Below, piece by piece: positions 34,036 to 44,887 of a stretch of DNA of 64,000 nucleotides. The translations under genes were made by a program, and so were the position numbers. Below the pieces are notes generated by a model. It saw only the letters and a program-made list of their open reading frames with translations. It did not search any database and was not told the DNA's origin. Source of the stretch: Candidatus Bacteroides merdavium (GTDB lineage Bacteria; Bacteroidota; Bacteroidia; Bacteroidales; Bacteroidaceae); NCBI GenBank assembly GCA_019116805.1, contig DXAV01000083.1, positions 1 to 64,000 of the forward strand, in the 5' to 3' direction. The stretch's first letter is position 1; the number at the start of each line of letters is the position of its first letter.

Positions 34036-36267
34036 ATGAAAAAACAAATACTCTTCATTTATTTTATATCGGCCATAGCAGGTATCTTTTTCGCTGCCTG
34101 CGACAACGAAACTCCCCAAGAGCCTATTCAGTTGTCAAACGCCATATTCATTACTCTTCACCCCAAAACATTCGTGGTCAACGGGACGAGTTCTCCTATT
34201 CAGGGGGAAAACCAGATAGAAAAGATCAATGCTTATCACTTTATAGACGGCCAGTTGAAACAATGTTTCACAAATCCACATTCTACCGCCGAGAACCAAT
34301 ATCAAATAGGCGTTACAGAAAAGAAAGGAACTCTCTACTTATTGGCAAATGTTCCTAAACTGGATAAAATTACAGAAGGCATGTACGAAGAAGATTTCCT
34401 ACAATTACCCACTGCAGAAGGTGACGCCTCTCCCAAAGCCATGAGCGGTATAATCCCAATAGGTACAGACGCGACATACACGATTGACATGAAACATGGA
34501 GCTGCACGTATAGATCTGCTCATTAAAACATCCAACGTAAAGGTGAAAAATATACGCATCAACCACGTAGCCCAACAAGGATACCTGTTTGCACAAGATG
34601 TTGTGCAAGACGTCCCCAATACATCTTTCACTACTATCAGTCAACAGTTCGATCCTTTTATCACCGAAAGCAAATTCGGCCTGTTTTATCTCCACGAACA
34701 AAACAATGAACAAATGACCGTCAACATTCTGACAGAGATAGATGGTATAGAAAAAACCTTGGAGAGCCAATTACCCGAAGTAATCAAAAGGAATCATGTC
34801 TATAGCCTTGAAATCACAGAATCAGAAAACACGAATCTCCATATCGAAATCAAAGAATGGGATAGTGAAGATGGTGTCATTGCTACCCCTGATGTCTCAA
34901 ATGTGATACGTATTGACCGTACCCGTTCACAAATACCTAGCTCAGTAAAGATTACGAGCGAAGAAGATTACGATATGGTCGAAATCCCATACACGCGCAC
35001 TGAACTACAAATCGCACTTAATGCACAAAGTGAAGTGGAACTAATTCCTGAAAGCAACTACCAGGACCTGACTATTGAAAAGAATCCTGATGGGACGTAT
35101 TTAGGTAACAACTTTCGTATCAGAACAGCCCTACGTCACCCTGGAGAAGAAATTCAGGACGCAATCTACAAAATAAAATTCAAGCACATGAACAATGCTT
35201 ATGAGGATAAAATTATATTTCGGCTAAAAGCCAATGAGAATCAATTTGACGGGCAATTGATCTTCAACGAAGACTTTGTGTGTCAATTCAACACCTACAT
35301 TGACAACGAGCTGGGCACACTGACACCCGCTCCAGGAAAGATAGTAAACGTGGAGGTGGAAGACCCACAGGCTCCATGGCTAAGAATTACGGAAAGTGAA
35401 GAAAAGAACGGAACCTTCCGTATTGTAGCCGGATGGCGCCCCAACGACCCAGAAGCCGACGGACGCCCCCAAAAAGCCAAACTCATCATCAGCGATCTTG
35501 ACGGAAACAACCGCGAGGAATACACAATCATCAGACGTAACTATGGCCTGCCCGTCACACTAATGAACGGTATCTACTGGTGCAAATACAATTCAATGGG
35601 TAATCCTAAAAATTTTGAAGAACAAATCTTGGTGCCTGATGATCCCGCAGTGACTGCTGGGAAGAGTGTTCTGGAATATTTGAATGAATGTTCTGCAATT
35701 GATTACATCAAGTTGTGGAAGTGGTCATACCAAGGGAACAAGCCCATGCAGGTAGTAGAAGGTGATCAGAACGTTGTACATGAGGGGTTCGTTACTGGAG
35801 GGATTTCCAATACAAACCAACTTGATCCCTATGCTTTGGCTCCTTCCGGTTACGAGATGCCCCACATTGAATATTATAATCGTATTTTCCAAGAATACTG
35901 GATGTATATTGACCGAAGTGGAGGCCCCTATAATGTTTATACTCCTTGGGAGAATAACCGACAAGTATTCGTTACTTCAGGAAGTCGATATGATCTGAAA
36001 TTCGGAACCATCACCCTCCCACAAACATTTCACTTTAAAGTGTTCAACAAAATAAACGGAGTGAAAAAGGAATCTGTCACGTTCTATGGTCCCGGTGCAC
36101 AATGGGGAGAAAGCGGCGTCAACCATAACAAAATACTTTTTGCTTGCTACTCGGCTAATGGGAACGGATGGTACAACGGAACATGGGGATTACAATTCAA
36201 TGGAGGGGGCCCCAAAGATACACGTATCGTTCGCTTTATCAAATCTCCAGTAGAATTTATTTACTAA
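34036..36267 (+). CDS. Mfa2/FimB-like surface lipoprotein (743 aa)
   Basis: A lipoprotein (lipobox IFFAACDNE) with two N-terminal beta-sandwich regions resembling fimbrillin/Mfa2 accessory proteins. The large C-terminal domain has the blocks AGWRPNDPEADGRPQKAKLIIS, GLPVTLMNGIYWCKYN and APSGYEMPHIEYYN. That end resembles domains of Bacteroidales surface proteins whose ligand is unknown. It is a paralogue of the interrupted gene just upstream. A role as a tip adhesin or glycan/protein binder is inferred. Confidence 0.7.
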   Translation: MKKQILFIYFISAIAGIFFAACDNETPQEPIQLSNAIFITLHPKTFVVNGTSSPIQGENQIEKINAYHFIDGQLKQCFTNPHSTAENQYQIGVTEKKGTLYLLANVPKLDKITEGMYEEDFLQLPTAEGDASPKAMSGIIPIGTDATYTIDMKHGAARIDLLIKTSNVKVKNIRINHVAQQGYLFAQDVVQDVPNTSFTTISQQFDPFITESKFGLFYLHEQNNEQMTVNILTEIDGIEKTLESQLPEVIKRNHVYSLEITESENTNLHIEIKEWDSEDGVIATPDVSNVIRIDRTRSQIPSSVKITSEEDYDMVEIPYTRTELQIALNAQSEVELIPESNYQDLTIEKNPDGTYLGNNFRIRTALRHPGEEIQDAIYKIKFKHMNNAYEDKIIFRLKANENQFDGQLIFNEDFVCQFNTYIDNELGTLTPAPGKIVNVEVEDPQAPWLRITESEEKNGTFRIVAGWRPNDPEADGRPQKAKLIISDLDGNNREEYTIIRRNYGLPVTLMNGIYWCKYNSMGNPKNFEEQILVPDDPAVTAGKSVLEYLNECSAIDYIKLWKWSYQGNKPMQVVEGDQNVVHEGFVTGGISNTNQLDPYALAPSGYEMPHIEYYNRIFQEYWMYIDRSGGPYNVYTPWENNRQVFVTSGSRYDLKFGTITLPQTFHFKVFNKINGVKKESVTFYGPGAQWGESGVNHNKILFACYSANGNGWYNGTWGLQFNGGGPKDTRIVRFIKSPVEFIY

Positions 36268-36269
36268 AA

Positions 36270-37892
36270 TTATTCCACAAGCAAATCAGGATAAGTATAG
36301 AGGAGTAAAAGGTTAGGATAAACTACTCCCTCTGTATAACAGAGTTGGATGGAAAGTTGGAAATGACGGAAGAAATCGGCATGTGCCAAGAAAAAGGAGG
36401 GAAGCAAATCACGACAATACCTAGACTGAAACAACACTTCTCCCATATCTGCCGTTACCAAAGAATGATATGTAGGGGCCAATTTATCAGTTGTCAAGCC
36501 ATACAACGGAACAGCCTCAAGCATATCATTCCGCTCCAGCGATGCTATATATTCAATCAAGCCCTGTTCATCAGATGAAAATAACAAACGTCCCTGATAA
36601 AAACAGGCACAAGTAAAAGAAATCCCATCATTACAACCCGCCAAACGAGTTGTCAGTCGATGGTCCGGCAAATGAAAGAGCCGCAATCCAGATACACCTG
36701 TCGCTGCCGTAAAACTCTTGTAAAAAGAATAACGTCCCAGAGAAGCTGCATGCAATAGTTTGTGCAACTCCCATTGTGCATGAGTTACATCTTTCATCGG
36801 AATACTTAGTATTGTACGAACTTGTTTGTCCAACGAATCACCAGAAAGGAAGAAACAGGAAAGAACCTTAGAGCCAGCCTCCAACTGAAAATATTTAGCC
36901 AAAGCCTCATCAAAGGTTGCACTATCTGTAGTGACAGGTACACTATCTGACTTTATCTGTTGAAGTAAACACCCCATTTCAGTTTTTGTCGCCGAGAGAG
37001 CATAAACTTTATAAAAAAAAGTAGAGCTTGGTAATTCATCACCTAGAAATCCATTTAATGGAGGGGAAGTGAAGAAAGCCTGACAACAAGTGTCCGCAAC
37101 AACATCACCATTAACAAAACCCGCACAATATACACCTTCTTCAGCAAACTTCAGATTGAACGACAGCCAAAGAGACTTGTCCAAACCTGTCTCCATCAAA
37201 TAAGACGAAGGTTTCCAACGGGCATAAACCATCGCTTTGTTCTCCTCGCGTCGATCTCCACTGACAGAACGAAAGACATCGAGCCGAGCAAGAGACTTCT
37301 TCTGCTTCCATGTATCAATCACCCGTTCTATCAATCTCTTTTGGAAGCTAACAACCAGAAAGTCACGTTTTATCCAAACAGTCAAGAAACGACCGTCTGA
37401 AAGAGGATATATTTCAATAACTTGCCCTTTATAATCAAAGACTTTAAAAGAATAACCAGATACAGCATACCGACCAATGTATGATTCCAACAACTTCCGA
37501 TCATCAATACCCAACCGGCAATAAAGAACTTGATCATTCTTCAAGTCAGGATTATGGAAGCTGATAAGGATTTTATTCATTTCTCTACTCAAACCATGCG
37601 GTTCTTTTTCCATGAGAACACGAAAAAACTTCTTCACACAAGAAAAAAGATCGGAAGCATAAAGGAAATGGTTATCACGACTACATGCCATATCATCAAT
37701 CTGCTCAATCAGTTCTGCCACACGATCTGTCTCGAACACAGCCTCCACATCTTGAGGGATTAAAGTATAAAGATTGAAATCACGCCGCTCATCCATTGCA
37801 TCCAGACGCATAAAAGAATACACGGCAAAGCCCGTACATAGAAGTACGATGCAAACAATCAAACAGACTCGTATCAAATAATTAGGTTTCAT
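36270..37892 (-). CDS. hypothetical membrane-anchored protein (540 aa)
   Basis: The start is taken at MKPNYLIRVCLIVC; the frame further upstream is AT-rich and not protein-like. One N-terminal transmembrane segment anchors a large extracytoplasmic domain. It contains the segments LNGFLGDELPSSTFFYKVYAL and TAATGVSGLRLFHLPD, a pattern I associate with DUF3352-like periplasmic proteins, but I am not sure. It is convergent with the lipoprotein cluster, with two bases between the stops. Confidence 0.6.
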   Translation of the reverse strand: MKPNYLIRVCLIVCIVLLCTGFAVYSFMRLDAMDERRDFNLYTLIPQDVEAVFETDRVAELIEQIDDMACSRDNHFLYASDLFSCVKKFFRVLMEKEPHGLSREMNKILISFHNPDLKNDQVLYCRLGIDDRKLLESYIGRYAVSGYSFKVFDYKGQVIEIYPLSDGRFLTVWIKRDFLVVSFQKRLIERVIDTWKQKKSLARLDVFRSVSGDRREENKAMVYARWKPSSYLMETGLDKSLWLSFNLKFAEEGVYCAGFVNGDVVADTCCQAFFTSPPLNGFLGDELPSSTFFYKVYALSATKTEMGCLLQQIKSDSVPVTTDSATFDEALAKYFQLEAGSKVLSCFFLSGDSLDKQVRTILSIPMKDVTHAQWELHKLLHAASLGRYSFYKSFTAATGVSGLRLFHLPDHRLTTRLAGCNDGISFTCACFYQGRLLFSSDEQGLIEYIASLERNDMLEAVPLYGLTTDKLAPTYHSLVTADMGEVLFQSRYCRDLLPSFFLAHADFFRHFQLSIQLCYTEGVVYPNLLLLYTYPDLLVE

Positions 37893-38022
37893 GGCTTTCC
37901 GTGAATTTGTTTTGCAAAAATAAACATTTTTGCAAATAAAGCAAAATAACGCCAAAAAAAATAAAAGAAACGAGCAAATTATCTGTATATCGTCGTAACA
38001 GACCTTTGTAAGATTAACATAT

Positions 38023-38790
38023 TTAAAATTCAATCTCTAACCCATCATAGGCAAACTGAATATGTGGAGGCATCTGTTTACATATTTCAGCATGCAACCC
38101 CGCATGATGTCCCATATGAATAAAGTATGTCTCTCGAGCTGCAATGCGGCGAGCTGCTTCCAATGCTTCAGAGATAGATTGATGTGAGCCATGAGGTGTA
38201 GAACGCAAAGCATTCATCACAAGCACATCAATTCCTTGGAGCAAACGAAACGACTCATCAGACATTGTCAACATATCCGTCACATACCCCAAACGTCTCC
38301 CAATACGAAAACCAAGAATAGGCAGACGCCCATGCAGCACCTCCAAAGGTAACACTTCCGTTGCGCCGATAAAAAACGGAATACCAGCTTCCACCTCGTG
38401 AAGTGAAATACGGGGGACACCAGGATATTTATGTTCAACAAAGCAATAAGGCATACGCATACGCAGATGTTGAGCTGTATAATTATCTGAGAAAACTGGA
38501 ACTTCGGCAAATCGGCAAAAAGGACGCAAATCATCCAATCCACCCACATGGTCATAATGTTCGTGAGTAATAAGTACACCGTCTATGGGACCAAACCAGG
38601 AGGAACGTAACATCTGCTCTCTAAAGTCAGGTCCACAATCTATCAAAAGAGTAACACCATCATCGGTGTGCAACAGGGCTGACGTACGCAAACGGTTGTC
38701 TCGAAAATCAGTCGATGTACATACAGGACAAGTGCATCCCACTTCGGGCACACCAGTAGAAGTTCCGGTTCCTAAAAATCTCAATTTCAC
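38023..38790 (-). CDS. PhnP-like MBL-fold metallohydrolase
   Basis: A 255-residue metallo-beta-lactamase-fold hydrolase. The metal-binding motif is THEHYDHVGG near residues 75-84, with further His near the end (YFIHMGHH). A cysteine pair (GCTCPVCTS) near residue 20 resembles the structural zinc site of PhnP-type phosphodiesterases. It lies between murB and the 540-aa membrane protein on the leftward strand. Substrate unknown, possibly cyclic phosphate diesters. Confidence 0.82.
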   Translation of the reverse strand: MKLRFLGTGTSTGVPEVGCTCPVCTSTDFRDNRLRTSALLHTDDGVTLLIDCGPDFREQMLRSSWFGPIDGVLITHEHYDHVGGLDDLRPFCRFAEVPVFSDNYTAQHLRMRMPYCFVEHKYPGVPRISLHEVEAGIPFFIGATEVLPLEVLHGRLPILGFRIGRRLGYVTDMLTMSDESFRLLQGIDVLVMNALRSTPHGSHQSISEALEAARRIAARETYFIHMGHHAGLHAEICKQMPPHIQFAYDGLEIEF

Positions 38791-38813
38791 AATTTCTGTT
38801 TTTTTATTCTCAT

Positions 38814-39815
38814 TCAGATGAAGTTCACTTCCGGCTCAATAACAAGACCAAAGCACTCGGACACAGCTTCTTGCACAGCATGAGCTAAGGCCACAATGTC
38901 TGCCCCCTCAGCTCTACCCAAATTAACCAATACCAAAGCCTGCTTGTCATGAACGGCAGCACGTCCCAATATTCTCCCTTTCCAACCTGCCTGTTCTATC
39001 AACCACCCGGCAGGTACCTTCACATAATCTGTATCTACACCGTAACAAGGCATAGAAGGGAATTGAACACACAATTGTTCATACAATGTCCTAGGTATAA
39101 CAGGATTCTTAAAGAAACTACCTGCATTACCCAACCTAGTAGGATCAGGCAATTTTTTACGGCGAATATCCACTATAACCTGGCGAACACAAGCCAAATT
39201 CACTTCACCGTAACGCAACAACTCCTCACGCACATTCCCATAGTCGAGTCTAAAATAAGGATGTTTGTACAAGCGAAAATTAACATAAAGAATAAAGACT
39301 GATTTCATAGAAGGACGTTTAAAGATACTGTCCCTATATGAATAACCACATTCCGACGCTTTATAGACTCGCTTTACACCATAAATATCCATCGTTTCTA
39401 CAGAGTCTATCAAGTCGCAAACCTCCACTCCGTATGCACCGATATTCTGCACAGCTGCAGCCCCCACTTCTCCAGGTATAAGCGACAAATTTTCGGTTCC
39501 ATACCAACCATTCTCCACACAACGTTGCACGAAATCATCCCAAAGCACTCCACTACCCACACGCACTTCTACCCAGTTACGATTCTCGTAAATAACCTCT
39601 ATTGTCCTAAGTGCTGAATGAAGAAACGTCCAATCATAACGTTTCTTCGTAAAAAGTAGATTACTTCCACGACCTATACAAAAAAAAGGACGAGACAAAA
39701 ATACCCCCTCGTTTACCATACATTTCAGCTCCCTCTCGGAAGCGAACTCCCGAAAGTCAAGCGTTTCCGCTTCAATGCCAAACGTATTGTGTGGCAATAA
39801 TGAATAATATTCCAT
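38814..39815 (-). CDS. murB: UDP-N-acetylenolpyruvoylglucosamine reductase
   Basis: A 333-residue FAD enzyme of peptidoglycan precursor synthesis. The FAD-binding part has [12 protein letters not shown] and [20 protein letters not shown]; the catalytic serine is in [11 protein letters not shown], and EPEVNFI ends the protein. It is a type I MurB of normal length. Neighbours are an MBL hydrolase and a DUF4348-like lipoprotein, all leftward with short gaps. Confidence 0.95.
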   Translation of the reverse strand: MEYYSLLPHNTFGIEAETLDFREFASERELKCMVNEGVFLSRPFFCIGRGSNLLFTKKRYDWTFLHSALRTIEVIYENRNWVEVRVGSGVLWDDFVQRCVENGWYGTENLSLIPGEVGAAAVQNIGAYGVEVCDLIDSVETMDIYGVKRVYKASECGYSYRDSIFKRPSMKSVFILYVNFRLYKHPYFRLDYGNVREELLRYGEVNLACVRQVIVDIRRKKLPDPTRLGNAGSFFKNPVIPRTLYEQLCVQFPSMPCYGVDTDYVKVPAGWLIEQAGWKGRILGRAAVHDKQALVLVNLGRAEGADIVALAHAVQEAVSECFGLVIEPEVNFI

Positions 39816-39829
39816 AATGCGTAAACTTG

Positions 39830-40693
39830 TCAGATACCCGTGTCCTCGTACTTATACAATTCCCATTCGCGTCCCTTCTTCCTAAAATAGAAAATATTCG
39901 AGTAACCATTACTTATTCCGTTTACCTTCAATATTTTGGTTGAAGAGCCATCTTCATTTCTTTGTCCGTAATTGATATTAGAGAGTTTGTTAACAGGAAG
40001 AGCTGGCCTAAACACATACCACTGATCCACATCGAGTGTTGTTTCCAAAATAGAAAATTCGTCATCGGGATCGACCGTCACAAATTGTAAAGGCTGACAA
40101 ATATGCTCCCTCTGATAAAGGCTGTCTACTGCGAAACGAGTATAAAAAGTAACAAAACTAGAATTCTCATTTTCCGTTTCTTCTTCCATCTTCCGGAGGT
40201 TGATAGCTTCAAGCATCCACATACCTTTACTTCGTTCAAAATAGTAACGCTTCACCATTCGTGTTTTAAGGAAGATCCACTCAACTTGAACAGATGACAA
40301 TGCCGTATCACCGACCAAATCCATGTCATCCTCGCTATCGAAAAGTAAAGTATAACACGTTTGATCAGCAAAAAGGGGATCGTGTTTCCAATACTTCTTT
40401 TCTATTTTCAACGGAGTATCAACATTGTAATAAGGCAAGGGAAAAATCGTTCGCTGCCGTTGGAACAAAGTGTCTGTGGCATAATTAAAAATAAAGTCAT
40501 CAAACAGCTCATCCGCACCTATCGGCTTAGGAGTATCATCCTTTACCTGATCCGACTCCTGCGAATGCATATCTGCAGCACCAACCGAATCGACCATAGC
40601 GGTTATTGCACTGAAAGTATCGATGTTTGCCTTTGGATTCTTACAAGAGAGCAATAAGGCAAACACCGATAAACCCCATAACAAATTTCTCAT
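39830..40693 (-). CDS. DUF4348-like lipoprotein (287 aa)
   Basis: Start at MRNLLWG, which gives a clean lipoprotein signal ending LLLSCKN. The body has [31 protein letters not shown] and a C-terminal half with alternating beta strands. This matches my memory of the DUF4348 family in Bacteroidales, of unknown function. It lies between tdh and murB on the leftward strand, about 20 bases from tdh. Confidence 0.7.
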   Translation of the reverse strand: MRNLLWGLSVFALLLSCKNPKANIDTFSAITAMVDSVGAADMHSQESDQVKDDTPKPIGADELFDDFIFNYATDTLFQRQRTIFPLPYYNVDTPLKIEKKYWKHDPLFADQTCYTLLFDSEDDMDLVGDTALSSVQVEWIFLKTRMVKRYYFERSKGMWMLEAINLRKMEEETENENSSFVTFYTRFAVDSLYQREHICQPLQFVTVDPDDEFSILETTLDVDQWYVFRPALPVNKLSNINYGQRNEDGSSTKILKVNGISNGYSNIFYFRKKGREWELYKYEDTGI

Positions 40694-40713
40694 ATCCAAC
40701 GGACGAGCAACAA

Positions 40714-41670
40714 TCATTTATTCAATTTAGCCTTCAACTTTTCCAACATGTCCACGGTCATGGACTCAAGATCATACTGAGGTTTCCAATCCCATTCTTC
40801 ACGGGCACAACTATCATCCATACAATCGGGCCAGCTGTCAGCAATGCTTTGCTTCAAGGGATCTACCTCATAGATCATCTCAAAATTGGGCACATGCTTC
40901 TTGATAGCAGCATAAATGGTTTCAGGAGCAAAACTCATAGAAGCAATATTAAACGCATTACGATGTTTCAATCTAGCAGGATCAGCTTCCATCAACGTAA
41001 TAGCAGCATTCAATGCGTCAGGCATATACATCATATCCATCAACGTTCCTTCCTTTAACGGGCAAACGAATTTTTCGCCTTTCACTGCTGCATAATAAAT
41101 ATCCACGGCATAATCCGTTGTTCCACCACCCGGAGGAGTCACATTCGAAATGATACCTGGAAAACGTACCGCACGCGTATCAACCCCATATTTAGTATGA
41201 TAATAGTCACTTAACAATTCTGTAGTAACCTTGCTGACACCATACATTGTGCGCGGACGCTGGATGGTATCTTGTGGAGTCATTACATGTGGGGTATCTT
41301 GCCCGAACGAACCAATAGAACTCGGAGTAAATACTGCACATCCATGCACACGAGCCACTTCCAAAACATTCCACAAACCGTCTATACCGATTTTCCAAGC
41401 CAAACGAGGTTTGCTTTCGGCCACTACGGAAAGCAATGCAGCCAAGTTGTAGATTGTATCAATATTATATGCCTTAACAGCCGACTCTATGGCATCGAAA
41501 TCCGTCACATCTGCCAATACAGAAGGACCCGTTTCCTTCAAATCACCCTTAGGCTCGGCCCCCTTAATGTATCCGGCAACAACATGTTCGTTACCATAAC
41601 GTTTACGCAACTCCATCGTAAGTTCCGATCCTATCTGACCGGTAGCTCCAATTACCAAAATATTTTTCAT
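40714..41670 (-). CDS. tdh: L-threonine 3-dehydrogenase, epimerase-type
   Basis: A 318-residue NAD-dependent short-chain (epimerase-like) threonine dehydrogenase. The N-terminal KNILVIGATGQIGSELTMELR is the NAD-binding Rossmann motif and YGVSKVTTELL gives the YxxxK catalytic pair. This type of TDH oxidises threonine to 2-amino-3-ketobutyrate. The divergent neighbour kbl encodes the next enzyme, which settles the assignment. Expressed from a -7 element at 41716-41723. Confidence 0.92.
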   Translation of the reverse strand: MKNILVIGATGQIGSELTMELRKRYGNEHVVAGYIKGAEPKGDLKETGPSVLADVTDFDAIESAVKAYNIDTIYNLAALLSVVAESKPRLAWKIGIDGLWNVLEVARVHGCAVFTPSSIGSFGQDTPHVMTPQDTIQRPRTMYGVSKVTTELLSDYYHTKYGVDTRAVRFPGIISNVTPPGGGTTDYAVDIYYAAVKGEKFVCPLKEGTLMDMMYMPDALNAAITLMEADPARLKHRNAFNIASMSFAPETIYAAIKKHVPNFEMIYEVDPLKQSIADSWPDCMDDSCAREEWDWKPQYDLESMTVDMLEKLKAKLNK

Positions 41671-41715
41671 TTCGAACAAAATAAAGTTAGAGAATTCTTT
41701 TTTCTAAAAGGTATG

Positions 41716-41723
41716 CAAAGATA
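41716..41723 (-). promoter_or_regulatory. -7 element of tdh
   Basis: TATCTTTG on the minus strand, about 46 bp before the ATG, matches TAnnTTTG. Confidence 0.5.
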
Positions 41724-41831
41724 ACGACTTTTTTTTCAAAATTCTATCATTACGATATTGTTTATTTCGAGAAAAATGATGTCCTTTGCATTGTGTGTAA
41801 CTATTTGTAAAAAACCTAAAACTACAACGTT

Positions 41832-43019
41832 ATGTATGGTAAAATGAAAGAGTTTCTCAGCCAGACACTTGCTGAGATAAAAGAAGCCGGTCTCTATAAG
41901 GAAGAACGCCTGATTGAAAGCGCACAACAAGCCGCTATCACTGTAAAAAAGCAAGAAGTACTAAACTTCTGTGCCAATAACTATTTGGGACTATCCAATC
42001 ATCCACGCCTGATTGAAGCAGCCAAAAAAATGATGGACGACCGCGGATATGGTATGTCATCCGTTCGTTTCATTTGTGGAACTCAAGATATCCACAAAGA
42101 ACTTGAAGCTGCCATTTCAGATTACTTTCACACGGAAGATACTATCCTATATGCAGCTTGTTTCGATGCCAACGGTGGCGTATTCGAACCCTTATTTACC
42201 GAAGAAGATGCCATCATCTCCGATTCACTGAACCACGCTTCTATTATTGATGGCGTACGTCTTTGTAAAGCGAAACGTTATCGTTACGCTAATGCTGATA
42301 TGAATGATCTAGAACGTTGCCTACAAGAAGCCCAAGCACAGCGTTTCCGTATCATTGTAACAGACGGTGTTTTCTCTATGGACGGAAACGTAGCCCCTAT
42401 GGACAAAATTTGCGATTTAGCAGAAAAATATGACGCGCTGGTTATGGTAGATGAGTCACACTCAGCAGGAGTAGTCGGTCCCACAGGGCATGGTGTTAGT
42501 GAATTATACGACACATATGGACGCGTAGACATTTATACAGGCACATTGGGCAAAGCCTTTGGTGGTGCTATGGGTGGATTTACAACCGGGCGTAAGGAAA
42601 TTATCGACTTATTACGCCAACGTAGTCGCCCATACCTTTTCTCCAATTCTGTCGCTCCCGCAGTTATCGGAGCAAGCATTGAAGTATTCAAAATGCTGAA
42701 AGAGAGCAACGAACTGCATGACAAACTAATAGAAAATGTTAATTACTTCCGCGACAAGATGACAGCCGCAGGATTCGATATCAAGCCTACCCAAAGCGCC
42801 ATCTGTGCAGTTATGCTCTACGATGCCAAATTATCTCAAGTATATGCTGCCCGGATGCAGGAAGAAGGTATATATGTCACCGGTTTCTATTACCCTGTTG
42901 TTCCAAAAGGTCAAGCACGTATCCGTGTACAAATTTCTGCCGGACACGAAAAAGCACATTTAGATAAATGTATTGCTGCCTTTATTAAAGTAGGCAAGGA
43001 ATTGGGAATATTGAAATAA
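41832..43019 (+). CDS. kbl: glycine C-acetyltransferase (2-amino-3-ketobutyrate CoA ligase)
   Basis: A 395-residue PLP enzyme that cleaves 2-amino-3-ketobutyrate with CoA into glycine and acetyl-CoA. FCANNYLGLSNHPRLIEAAKK, VDESHSAGVVGPTGHG and the PLP lysine in YTGTLGKAFGGAMGG are alpha-oxoamine synthase signatures. Divergent from tdh, so the threonine-degradation pair shares a 161-bp intergenic region. Confidence 0.95.
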   Translation: MYGKMKEFLSQTLAEIKEAGLYKEERLIESAQQAAITVKKQEVLNFCANNYLGLSNHPRLIEAAKKMMDDRGYGMSSVRFICGTQDIHKELEAAISDYFHTEDTILYAACFDANGGVFEPLFTEEDAIISDSLNHASIIDGVRLCKAKRYRYANADMNDLERCLQEAQAQRFRIIVTDGVFSMDGNVAPMDKICDLAEKYDALVMVDESHSAGVVGPTGHGVSELYDTYGRVDIYTGTLGKAFGGAMGGFTTGRKEIIDLLRQRSRPYLFSNSVAPAVIGASIEVFKMLKESNELHDKLIENVNYFRDKMTAAGFDIKPTQSAICAVMLYDAKLSQVYAARMQEEGIYVTGFYYPVVPKGQARIRVQISAGHEKAHLDKCIAAFIKVGKELGILK

Positions 43020-43040
43020 AATTCTTCTACCATTAAAAAC

Positions 43041-43081
43041 AATCGGCCCGAAGCCTGACACCAGTCATCTTCGGGCCGATT
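43041..43081. terminator. bidirectional terminator between kbl and ferritin
   Basis: AATCGGCCCGAAG (43041-43053) pairs perfectly with CTTCGGGCCGATT (43069-43081) between two convergent genes. Confidence 0.85.
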
Positions 43082-43103
43082 TATTTGAATCAGCTATAAC
43101 TTC

Positions 43104-43586
43104 TTACTGACGTTCTCCTAATTTAGAATCCACAAAATATAAATTTGCACTGCCCGCTCTTCTGAGCATCTCCACGATACTTGATGCCGTAGCCTCTTCT
43201 TCCACTTGTTCGCGAACAAAGCCCCACAAGAAATCTTGACTAGCCTTATCTCTTTCAGCAGCAGCAACATCTACCAAGTCATCAATCATCTTTGATACGC
43301 GGCATTCATGTTTATACACCTGCTCAAAAACTTCGAGTGGCGTACCAAAATCATTGGGTACAACATCTATTTTATCCACCTTTGCAGACCCACCACGCTT
43401 GATAATGTAAGACGCCATTTCGAAAGCATGTTCATGCTCCTCAAAAGACTGCTTCTTTAACCAGTTAGCCATACCATTATAACCTTCTTTCTCCATAAAG
43501 AAAGACATTGCTAAATACAGATTGGCAGACCACATTTCAGCTGTAATCTGTTCATTAATTGCATTTTGTAATTTTTCCGAAATCAT
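43104..43586 (-). CDS. ftnA: ferritin (FtnA-like)
   Basis: A 160-residue ferritin, start at MISEKLQNAINEQITAEMWSANLYLAMS. The ferroxidase ligands sit in the usual places (E in ITAEMWS, ExxH in KQSFEEHEHAFEM). The ORF track extends it upstream by 77 codons that are not protein-like. A -7 element (CAAATATA, minus) lies at 43618-43625. It stores iron oxidised in the 24-mer cage. Confidence 0.92.
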   Translation of the reverse strand: MISEKLQNAINEQITAEMWSANLYLAMSFFMEKEGYNGMANWLKKQSFEEHEHAFEMASYIIKRGGSAKVDKIDVVPNDFGTPLEVFEQVYKHECRVSKMIDDLVDVAAAERDKASQDFLWGFVREQVEEEATASSIVEMLRRAGSANLYFVDSKLGERQ

Positions 43587-43707
43587 ATCAGTTCGCTTTT
43601 TAAATTTGTAAACGTTACAAATATAGCAAGATGTATCCAACCTTGTTCTAACTATAACATTTTTTAAACTAGATCCAATACCCCAAAAGCCTTTATTAAA
43701 AATGACC

Positions 43708-44868
43708 TCATACAAATTCGTCTGACAGATAACCTTGAGGCAATGTACGACAGTTGTATTGTGACGCCATAATCTCCCCATAGGCACCAGCTGAACGCAA
43801 TGCCAAGAAATCGCCACGCTTCACCCGGTTAAGATCAACGACTTTTCCAAACACATCAGAAGATTCACAAACAGGACCTACAACATCATACGTTTCCACA
43901 GGAGCTTCTGATGATATATTCTCTATTTTGTGATAAGCTTGATATAAAGCCGGACGTATCAAATCTGTCATACCTGCATCCAAAATCGCAAACTGTTTAT
44001 TCGTCCCCTGCTTAACATAGAGGACACGAGAAATGAGCGAACCACATTGCCCTACCACAGAACGCCCTAACTCAAAATGCAATTTTTGGTAAGCACGAAG
44101 CTTCAGATGACTTGCATATGTTTTAAAATAGGAAGCAAAATCAGGAACAGATTGACGATTCGGATGATTATAATCTATACCAAGTCCGCCACCGACATTA
44201 ATATGTTCAATACGGATACAATGCGCGTCCAATTTCTCTTGCAACTCATTAATACGATTGCATAACGCTATAAAGTCCCCCATATCCAATATTTGAGAAC
44301 CAATGTGAAAATGCAGTCCTACAAACTTGACATTCTGCATTCCGGCTGCAATATCAATCACACGCTCCATATCCTGCATACTGATACCAAACTTATTTTC
44401 AGCAAGACCGGTCGTGATATTGGCATGAGTATGTGCACCCACATCCGGATTGATACGGAAAGCAATATTGGCCACTTTTCCTTTGGCAGCAGCCAGCTCA
44501 TTGATAACTTCCAGCTCAGGAACAGACTCTACATTGAAACAAAAGATATTGTAGTCCAATCCCACATTGATTTCCCAGTCGGCTTTTCCAACACCAGCAA
44601 ACACGATCTTACTTGCCGGAAAACCTGCCTTGACAGCAGCCTGAATTTCACCACCACTCACACAATCGGCCCCCAGACCACTTTCACGAATAATGGTCAA
44701 TACTTTCGGATTGGCATTTGCCTTCACGGCATAATGCACCACAAAATTCTCATAACGTGCCACTTCTGCACGAATACAATCCAACGTATTGCGCAACACC
44801 TCTGTATCATAATAATAAAAAGGTGTGCGCAATGAGCTGAATTTTTCTATAGGAAAATGTCCTTTCAT
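43708..44868 (-). CDS. lysA: diaminopimelate decarboxylase
   Basis: A 386-residue PLP TIM-barrel enzyme making lysine from meso-diaminopimelate. Start at MKGHFPIEKFSSLRTPFYYYD. The PLP lysine is in HYAVKANANP, and GGGLGIDYNHP and GPVCESSDVFGK follow. It lies 19 bases after lysC, so the first and last lysine-branch enzymes are made together. Confidence 0.95.
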   Translation of the reverse strand: MKGHFPIEKFSSLRTPFYYYDTEVLRNTLDCIRAEVARYENFVVHYAVKANANPKVLTIIRESGLGADCVSGGEIQAAVKAGFPASKIVFAGVGKADWEINVGLDYNIFCFNVESVPELEVINELAAAKGKVANIAFRINPDVGAHTHANITTGLAENKFGISMQDMERVIDIAAGMQNVKFVGLHFHIGSQILDMGDFIALCNRINELQEKLDAHCIRIEHINVGGGLGIDYNHPNRQSVPDFASYFKTYASHLKLRAYQKLHFELGRSVVGQCGSLISRVLYVKQGTNKQFAILDAGMTDLIRPALYQAYHKIENISSEAPVETYDVVGPVCESSDVFGKVVDLNRVKRGDFLALRSAGAYGEIMASQYNCRTLPQGYLSDEFV

Positions 44869-44887
44869 ATCTCGTCGCAACTTTCTT